Assembly: GCF_027943255.1 (NCBI RefSeq)
Contig: NC_072893.1
Location: 117,241,784 to 117,305,783 of the forward strand
Origin: Anastrepha obliqua
Lineage: Eukaryota > Arthropoda > Insecta > Diptera > Tephritidae
Length of the DNA: 64,000 bases
Reading direction: 5' to 3'
Part shown: positions 57,171 through 64,000 of the stretch, one piece after another
Numbering within the stretch: position 1 is the stretch's first letter
Layout of the letters: every line of letters starts with the position of its first letter
The notes under the pieces: model-generated
What the model saw: the letters and a program-made list of their open reading frames with translations, nothing else
Databases searched by the model: none
Told to the model about the DNA's origin: nothing
Made by a program: the position numbers and the translations under genes

Positions 57171-58246
57171 AATGGCAAAAACAAAATTGAATCAGAAAAA
57201 ATTTGAAATACAAATAAATTTAAATAATAGCAAACTGTGCGACGAATAAATGAATTAGAAGTTGGTAGACGAAAGTTAACAAAAAAAAACTTAAAAGAAA
57301 AAATACAATAAATGGAAACGAAATAGCATTAAATAGAAAAATAGAGAGCAGGGTGGAGAAGAATAAAAGTAAAAATATAAAAAACAAACAAAATAAAATA
57401 TAAGAAACTGAAATAAAAAAATTAAAATAAATGGAACTTAATAGTAAAATAAATAAATTATAATAAAGTAGAAACTAAATTAAATTTAAAAAATTCTATA
57501 AAATAAAATTTAAAAAATGCAATAAAATAGAATTAAATCAGTTAGAGTAAAATTGGAAGATAAGAAAATAAAACAAGTTAAGTAAATCATTAAAGTAGAA
57601 TAAAAAAAAAAAAAGAATTTAAGTTAAAATAAATTTAAAAATATAATTTAACAGTAAAATAAAAAAGTTTTAATGAAGTAGAATAAAATAAAAAAAATTT
57701 AATTAAATTAAAAAAAAATTCTCTAAAATAAAATCAAAAAATTTAATAAAATAAATTTAAATAAAATAGAAAGAATAGAAAATAAAGAAAATTAAATAAA
57801 ACATTAAAGTAAAATAAATAAAAAATAGAATTAAAATTAAAAAAATCAATTTTATTAGTTAAATCAATTTAAATTAAAGTTAATAAACCAAAACTAAATA
57901 AAAGTAAAGTAAAACAATATACAATACAAAAAATAATTAAATACCTTAAATGAAATAAAGTAAATTAAAAAATAAAATACAAATAAAACAAAATAACTGA
58001 AATAAATAAAATTAAATTAATAAAATAAAATACCGTAAATAAAATAAAACAAAATAAACCAATAAAATAAAAACTAAAATAGAATTTAAAAGTTAAATAA
58101 ATAAATTTTATTAGGGTAAAATAAACTTAAAAAAATAAAACGAAACATTAAAATAAAATAAAAAATCAAAATAAAATACAATCAAATTTAATTTTAATTA
58201 ACCCAGTTTATGCAAATAAACCAAAATTAACCAAAATCAACCAAAA
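57171..58246. repeat. A-rich TAAAA-derived degenerate tract
   Basis: Plus strand consists almost wholly of AATAAAATAAA variants. It resembles the reverse complement of the T-rich TTTTA drift at 25-26 kb and 30 kb. It continues after the LINE insertion at 58791-59760. Confidence 0.7.
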
Positions 58247-58790
58247 ATGCTCATCGATCGAGAATTTCACAGCATTGCTGATCGGAGGTGGCGAGTGGAA
58301 ACTACTTGCGCTACGACCAGACAAATCTGGCCATCCTACAATCTGAAACAGACAAAAACCCTTATAAGTCTTTCGAAACACGAACTAAGGCATATAATAT
58401 CTCTTATCACCGGCCACTGCCTTTTGGGCACTTACGCACGTCGGCTCGGGGTTCCTCAAAACGACCTGTGCAGATACTGCGAGGACGAAGATGAGGAAAT
58501 ATCGAGCAGACATTTGCTGTGCAGTTGTCCCGGTCTAGCCAGAAGTCGACTCGCTCTTCTAGGCTCTCCAACAATTGACAATCTTTCAGTACTCTCGAAC
58601 CTGAAAATCGAATTTCTCATCAAATTCTCGAAACGAATTAATATCTTTGACCAAAATCTACAATACAAATCTCGGTTAGGTGGGGAAATCATATAAAATA
58701 ATGAACTCTAGGGCAACACAACGGACCCAACTTGCGGTCTATGTGGCACTCCGATGCGGGGTCACCCTTAAACCAACCAACCAACCGACC
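58247..58790 (+). pseudogene. I/jockey-like LINE C-terminal fragment with 3' end
   Basis: The open frame of 149 codons covers the region after the RNase H domain of an I/jockey-type element. RWRVETTCATTRQIWPSYN is followed by SLSKHELRHIISLITGHCLL and ARRLGVPQNDLCRYCEDEDE. A zinc-knuckle-like set C75-X2-C78-X10-H89-X2-C92 is intact. After the stop (58694) a short 3' UTR contains ACAACGGACCCAACTTGCGG and ends in an (AACC)n tail near 58760-58790. It is 5'-truncated within AT-rich repeat, as usual for LINE copies, and not disrupted over its length, so probably younger than the other LINE scraps here. Confidence 0.85.
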
Positions 58791-59760
58791 AAAATACAGT
58801 AAATTAAAAAATTAAAAATAGAAAGTAAAAAATAAAAAATACAAAGTATAAGGCAACAAAAATTTCAGCAAAATAAAATAAATTAAAAAAAAATTTAATT
58901 AAAAAAATAAAATAGAAGTAAATTTAATTTAATAAAATTTTTTATTAATTTAATAAAATTAAATTTATAAATAAAAACAAAATTAAATTAAATTTAGTTT
59001 TTTTAAGTAAAAATAAATAACTCAAAATTAAATAAGATACAGTGAATTAAAATTAAATAAAATAAGGTAGACTAAAAAAATAAATCTAAACAAAATAAAA
59101 TATCATAATTTAACAGAATAAATTAAAAAATAAATAAAATTAGTAAAATAATAAAGTAAAGAAATATTTAATGTATATATATATATATACAAATTCAGCA
59201 AAATAAATTAAAAAATATAAAATAAAATGGAGTTTAATAGTAAAATTAATAAAGTTTAGTAAAGTTAAATAAAGCACAAAATTTATATGATAAAACATTA
59301 AAAAAATTAAAAATATATTATTTCATATTAAAAATATTAATTAATTAAAAACATAAAATGTAATAGAACTTGATAGTTAAATAAATAGGTAAAGTAAAAT
59401 AAATTACAAAAAAGTTTAATAGCCATTAAACTAAAGTAAAACATCAAAATAAAATAAACTACATTTTTTTAAATAAAACACTAAAAAAAATAAAAACATA
59501 GTTTGAATAAAGCGATGCAATATAAAAAAAATTAATAAATGAAGTAATAAATAAAGAAATAAATAAATAGAGATATTACATATTTTGAATAAGATAAATC
59601 AAAATAAAAAATAAATAAAGTAAATTTATTTTAATTTAAGCAAAAAAAATATAAATAAAACCAGAAAAGTAAATGAAAAATTAACTAATACAAAAAAACT
59701 TAAATAAAAAATAATATGCCAGCAATCTTAATATAAGTTACCAAGAATAGTAAAAAGAAA
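58791..59760. repeat. A-rich TAAAA-derived degenerate tract, continued
   Basis: Same sequence character as 57171-58246, with an (AT)n patch at about 59172-59187. The LINE separates the two halves. Confidence 0.7.
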
Positions 59761-61511
59761 ATTATGTCAATTTCAGCATTAATAAGAACAACAAATAGTT
59801 GGCAGTGAACACAACTCAGCATTTGCCTATGTCAATATTTTGTAGCGTTGCCTCTCTGCGTAGCGACAACAACTTAATCAACCTTACTGATAACAGCAAT
59901 AATACCGCCTGGACATCCCATATAAATACACATATGAATATATATATACGTATGTATGTACGCAATTATTTTATATGAACTATAGAGAGTGGCGTAGTGA
60001 AGTTAAAAGAGCATATATATGTATGTATGTGTGTAGGTAACAACTGAAACCGAATGAAAATTAACGAATCATGTTTGGGTTGGCCACTGTAGGCCGTTTC
60101 TTGAGCTACTCTTAATTTATATAAAATAGGTTCGAGATATTAGGCGCAAGTGAATTCGATAAGTTCATGAGTTTACTAATCGTGGCAAAAATTTCTTGAG
60201 AATTTAAATAATCTATTGGCTCTTATTTGGAAATGTTAGAAAAAATTACTTTCTAATTGAATTTGAGTTACACAATGTAAAATGAAGGAAGTGTAGTCTC
60301 CTTCTAAAACTTTCTATATTTATGCCGCAAACTGACTCCATTTTTGCGCTTTCTCTCTTATTTTATATAACCAATTTTCTCGCATTCCGCCCTGCTCCAG
60401 AACCAAGGCGAATTGAGTATACGATCATTCTTGCTCCAGAACTATTAAATTTTCGTGTTTTCATAAACTGTTATACTTTGGCCAAGCGAATGTGTGGAGT
60501 TTTTTACTCACTACGAAAATGAGAATGAGCGATGTTCACCTCATTTTTGGTTATCTGTGTACAAATTTGCATCCAAATAGTTGTGCCAAAACTTTAATTG
60601 CTACAAAAAATATGTAAGTAAAGTATTCTATTTTATTAGATTCAATACATATATTTTATTATGTTAAATATATAGTTTGTGGAAGTGTCAGATTTTTTTG
60701 ACCTATTTATATTTTTCTTTACCTATTCTCATATGAAATACGAAACATTTTCAAATTGCGTATTTCCGTAATATCAACATATAGCAAGGTGGCATTTTTT
60801 CGAGGAAACAAACACTATTAGTTCAGTAATTTTCCATTCTGGAGTTTGTGGATGGGAAATTCTTTAACTTCACACTCAAATTCAAGTGGTTTATATTTGT
60901 ATTTGGAAAAATATGCGCTTTGATCTGAATTCATAAATTCATTTATAAATTTATGTCGAAATTAGAGATGGCACTTAACTAAATTCATCACACTTTCTAT
61001 CAAATGTTGAGTGCAATGTTGGATGTCCATAAATTATACTTACATAGCTGTGCACCTATATCTAGTCTGTCAAGTACTTGAAGTCGTCTAAATAAATGTG
61101 GTTGTATTAAAGAAATGCTTTATCTTGTCGCACCTATAGATTAAGCCTGAATATCCCAAACAGCACCCTTGGATACAAATCGCAATGATGATTGATAAAG
61201 CAAACCTCAATTATTAGAAAATCCATGAAGAAGACCGCCTAAAAACTCTGAAGCCAAACGCTTCTTGTATACGCATAAAATTGGTCTCTTAAATATCTAA
61301 ATCTTATAAAATCAGTACCATTTTTTTTATATAAAGCTTTGAAATGTTCAATATTACCATGCAAAAATAAAATTAATCAATTATCAATCAATTTTTAAAG
61401 CACGAATTTTCAAAAAATTGCTTCGTTCTGTGCTAAATACCGCTAAGCGGAAATAAGAAAGCAAAGCAAAGTTAAGAAATGCCTAAACTCTATATTTGCT
61501 GATTTTGCTCT
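59761..61511. other. Mixed AT-rich DNA
   Basis: At 59780-60030 a small unique-looking patch with GTATGTATGTACG is seen. At 60300-60560 CCAGAACCAAGGCGAATTGA and a second CTCCAGAACTA look like decayed repeat sequence related in style to 17680-17771. No gene is recognised. Confidence 0.35.
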
Positions 61512-61836
61512 CTACACCTTTATGGTTTTGAGAAAAAGAAATACATTATTTTTGCGCAAATGGTTTAAAAATGTTTTATAGTCAATCTTTAGCTCCTGGA
61601 CGATGCTATGACTACTAACATGCCAGTAAATTTGGATAATTTTTGTGATTTTATTGACATTTTCTTCAACATCAAAAATGCCTGAACGGAATCGACGAAA
61701 CCAAAATTGCACGTAATTAGCTATTACAGTATCGGCACCATTTACCATTCACAATTTCAGTCGCCTGACTTGCATTATCGTCTTCATCAAAGAAAAACTG
61801 GAAAATGTACTGAATTTTGTCTTTGTTGACTTCCAT
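61512..61836 (-). pseudogene. mariner transposase N-terminal fragment
   Basis: On the minus strand an ATG at 61836 opens MEVNKDKIQYIFQFFFDEDD and ASQATEIVNG. After a one-base shift the frame continues ADTVIANYVQFWFRRFRSGI, FDVEENVNKITKII, HVSSHSIVQELKIDYKTFLN and HLRKN. This is the paired helix-turn-helix DNA-binding region of a mariner (DD34D) transposase. A ~13-codon piece between FDV and ENV is missing and the catalytic half is absent. It differs in sequence from the mariner at 33730, so it is a separate lineage. Confidence 0.85.
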
Positions 61837-62470
61837 TCTTAACACCCTGTAACTCACTGTAACTCACATTTGTATGCCACAAACAAAAACCAGCAAAAGA
61901 GTGTTTTTAGTGTGAAATGTCACCTTGACAACGTGTATTTAAAGTGTTCGATCGATATTTTACGAAATATTGATCACTACAGCCATCTACTCAGAAAATA
62001 ATGGATTTCTTGTTCCCCAAACTAATATTTTGATTTACCAATGGAGGCGTTCCTAACTTTTCCGATTTTTATTCCTGAAATTTGATTTTTCGATGTTGGC
62101 TCAGATTGAAATTTTTTTTGCATATCCATATAAACGACAAATGTGCCTTGAAAATTAGTTCAAGCGAATGCAGAAGTGTATTGACTACCAAAGAGAATAT
62201 TTTGAAAAATAATAAACCCATTTTTATTACCATTTTACTGTGTCTTCATTATTGGGCGCAAAATATAAAAGTCAACCCTATTCTTATCAAATGTATTTCT
62301 GTAAAGCTATAATTTGTTTCTCTTTTCTTTTAAATAGTGAGTTTAGATCCAATTAGATATGTATAAACTACTCTTTTTTTTATAAATCCTACTGACCACA
62401 TTAATTTTATGTCCTAATATTCTTATTCACATTTTTATTCTCCTATTGATCATTGCCAACCAACTGTAAT
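61837..62470. other. mariner 5' flank, then AT-rich DNA
   Basis: About 61837-62030 is probably the untranslated and terminal part of the mariner (its outer end may be near GATTTCTTGTTCCCCAAAC at 62005-62023). No opposite end is present to pair it. Beyond this nothing is recognised. Confidence 0.4.
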
Positions 62471-63560
62471 CTACCGAATAGACGACGAACGCTTGCTTGA
62501 CATCATATCCACGACATCAAAGCCATGCACACAAGTATGTATGGTGACGATTGCATTGTGCATGTAAGCTCATGAGCTGCTAGTAAGTAGATGTGCCAAC
62601 TAAGCAAGGCAGAGAGCTGACAAGAGTAAGAGGTTGAAAATGGGGGCGCAACATATGCACTTTTATTTTCAACGATAACGTAATGCTGCGAACAAAAACA
62701 AAAATAGCAGACGAAAGAGCGCGAGCGAGAGAGAATCAATAAGTGATGAGTGGGAACGAAAAACTGAGCGAAACCGAATGCATTTAGTTAGGAGTTGGTG
62801 ATGAAGAGTGAGGGTTGGGTCTACTAGTGTTGCAGCAACAAATGAAATGCATTACTTGTGAGACTAGATTGGTGGAGCGGGGAACGCAATCACATTATCA
62901 AGCGTGTTGTTATTCCAATTCAGTAGGCAGCAATTCAGTAGTTTTGTTGGGTTGGCGCTACTGTGGGTGCTTATAACGTGGCAATGCAGGAACTTGCTGC
63001 TATTGAATGTATGTACGTGCGATAGGTGGTGAGCAGAGGCAAATACAACAACGACGACGACGACGACGGCAACAACAGCAGCAGCGACGAGTACAACGAC
63101 CATTGTATGAGTTTGACCCAGAAATGAAGGAGCGCAAAAGTGCGTACGAGAAGAACGTAGCAGGCCAAAATAAAAGCAAAGAAGATGAGTGCTGTGCACT
63201 TCTGTAGATACAAATTATTTTCACAGCAGAAAATGTAAGCGAAAAAAACAAGATTATTTATCGTTGGCAAAGAAAGTGCAAATTTAAGCAAAAAAAAAAA
63301 CAACAAAGCAGCATCTTTCGACTGCGAGTTGCTTAGTTGACTAATACGACTTAAGGCTGCAAAGGTTGGTGCAAAGAAAGGGAATAGTAATTTACAAGTC
63401 AAGAGCAAGTTGGTGTTTTTGGAGCAATTGAAGCGGCGCACCATATATCAGTGGACCAAAGAGCGAAAGTAACGGAAATTGGCGGCTTTTGCGGTTGACC
63501 GGTCGGGCGCCCTATGCCTATGTACGCCTATGTTGTCTGGCGTTATATTTCTTCGCTTTT
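62471..63560. other. Unique-looking island
   Basis: Balanced composition with ACGACGACGACGACG (63050) and CAACAACAGCAGCAGCG (63070). Several chance frames lie on the minus strand (62864-63444), driven by the trinucleotide runs. One plus frame at 63007-63207 is listed separately. Confidence 0.35.
63007..63207 (+). CDS. Doubtful small ORF ending in a CaaX-like motif
   Basis: The 66-codon frame begins in Arg/Gln runs created by a CGA/CAA repeat. It then becomes protein-like: PLYEFDPEMKERKSAYEKN, KSKEDE, and a C-terminal CCALL followed by TAG. CALL fits the prenylation box C-a-a-X, where a final Leu favours geranylgeranylation. No upstream splice site, promoter or homologue is recognised, and a four-residue motif arises easily by chance. 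It is listed because the second half has a normal charged composition. Confidence 0.2.
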   Translation: MYVRAIGGEQRQIQQRRRRRRQQQQQRRVQRPLYEFDPEMKERKSAYEKNVAGQNKSKEDECCALL

Positions 63561-63771
63561 TAGTTTAATATAAGGCAGCAAATTATTTTATTACATTTTT
63601 TTAAATTTATTCATTCCAGCTTTGAGTTAGAATGATTAGATTTGATTTTTATTTAATTTTACTAAACCCAAGTAGGGATGCAGACGACGATGCCGTTAAA
63701 TATACATTCCTCAAATGCTCGTGATGCGAAAATGTACGGCGAGTCCTGCAAGGATGTCGTTGATTATACAG
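63561..63771. other. Spacer
   Basis: AT-rich at first, then unique-looking sequence at 63670-63770. It ends at the TA that precedes the next transposon. Confidence 0.3.
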
Positions 63772-64000
63772 GGTGGGCCATATAGCGTTTGCTTTCTGAA
63801 CCATCTATTTTTTTCAGAATGGTAACACAAATGACATGTCAAATGTGTTCATAATTTAATTAAAGGTTTGACATTTACGAAATGGGACGCTATAAGATTG
63901 AACAAAATTGGGAAAATGGGCAGAAAATCGTTTGACCGAAGATGAGCATTTTTACCGAAAAATCATCTTTTCTGATGAAGCTCATTTTCACATCGGTGGC
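63772..64000 (+). mobile_element. IS630/Tc1-like transposon, internally deleted, runs off the window
   Basis: Starts TACAGGGTGGGCCATATAGC, the TA target followed by a CAGGGTGG terminal repeat. A coding start ATGGGACGCTATAAGATTGA (63881) gives MGRYKIEQNWENG. The sequence then jumps to the catalytic core: LTEDEHFYRKIIFSDEAHFH, whose FSDEAHF holds the first catalytic Asp. The DNA-binding domain and linker are therefore deleted. The right part lies beyond the window. The family enzyme transposes by cut-and-paste at TA sites; this copy cannot encode it. Confidence 0.75.

Noticed and set aside
1..64000. CRISPR arrays, operons, ribosome binding sites, tRNA or rRNA genes
   Set aside because: Tandem repeats here lack unique spacers of constant length, the sequence is eukaryotic, and no cloverleaf beyond the SINE heads could be recognised by eye; a covariance-model scan would be needed to exclude small RNA genes.

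Overview
The window reads as non-coding, repeat-dominated chromosomal DNA of a higher dipteran, most likely a tephritid-type fruit fly. What is seen: very AT-rich sequence, CATA and CAA/CAG microsatellites, one exon with long Asn/Ser/Gly/Gln/Pro tracts, mariner and other Tc1-type relics, non-LTR retrotransposon 3' ends and a tRNA-related SINE. The species assignment is inference from the style of the repeats; no marker gene fixes it. There are no bacterial features, operons or CRISPR arrays.

Only one coding region is reasonably secure: a minus-strand exon (14722-15879) encoding 385 residues of a low-complexity protein I cannot name. Weaker gene evidence lies around it. On the minus strand there is a possible 75-residue coding segment at 20334-20561, an Inr/DPE core promoter candidate at 26800 and a donor-bearing leader-like exon at 44596-44900. 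On the plus strand there are two exon-like segments with good splice signals at 36877-36941 and 39343-39540. One reading is a long minus-strand gene with alternative first exons and introns of more than 10 kb, but no splice junction can be proven from sequence alone.

Layout: 0-9.3 kb is A/T-rich degenerate tandem repeats with a SINE end, a LINE end, a two-copy dispersed repeat and a small MITE. 9.3-9.8 kb is a transposase helix-turn-helix fragment carrying a 40-bp TA-flanked palindrome. 9.8-13.7 kb is mostly unique. 14.7-15.9 kb is the coding exon. 16-26 kb is AT-rich with a 23-bp array (19.0 kb), a 130-bp satellite (20.8-21.9 kb), an 85-bp satellite (23.8-24.4 kb) and a perfect 259-bp TTTTA array (25.6 kb). 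26.1-28.2 kb is a complex island with the promoter candidate. 29-31 kb holds a SINE and T-rich satellite. 32.3-34.7 kb holds a pogo-like MITE, a 722-bp TTAA-flanked element and a dead mariner. 36.6-39.6 kb holds the plus-strand exon candidates. 41-43.3 kb is a 110-140-bp satellite split by a SINE and containing a perfect 81-bp inverted repeat. 46.7-50.2 kb is T-rich tandem DNA with a non-autonomous Tc1-like element. 51.0-52.7 kb is the most GC-rich island and looks like promoter/leader sequence. 54.4-58.8 kb holds two or three LINE ends and a SINE. 57.2-59.8 kb is A-rich. 61.5-64 kb holds a mariner N-terminus, another unique island and the edge of a deleted Tc1-like transposon.

No cooperating gene system is visible. 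The most unusual signals are structural: the 81-bp perfect foldback inside a satellite, a ~40-bp segment apparently copied from 27.06 kb into a satellite at 24.31 kb, the minimal 40-bp transposon-like palindrome, and a small MITE family with three copies.
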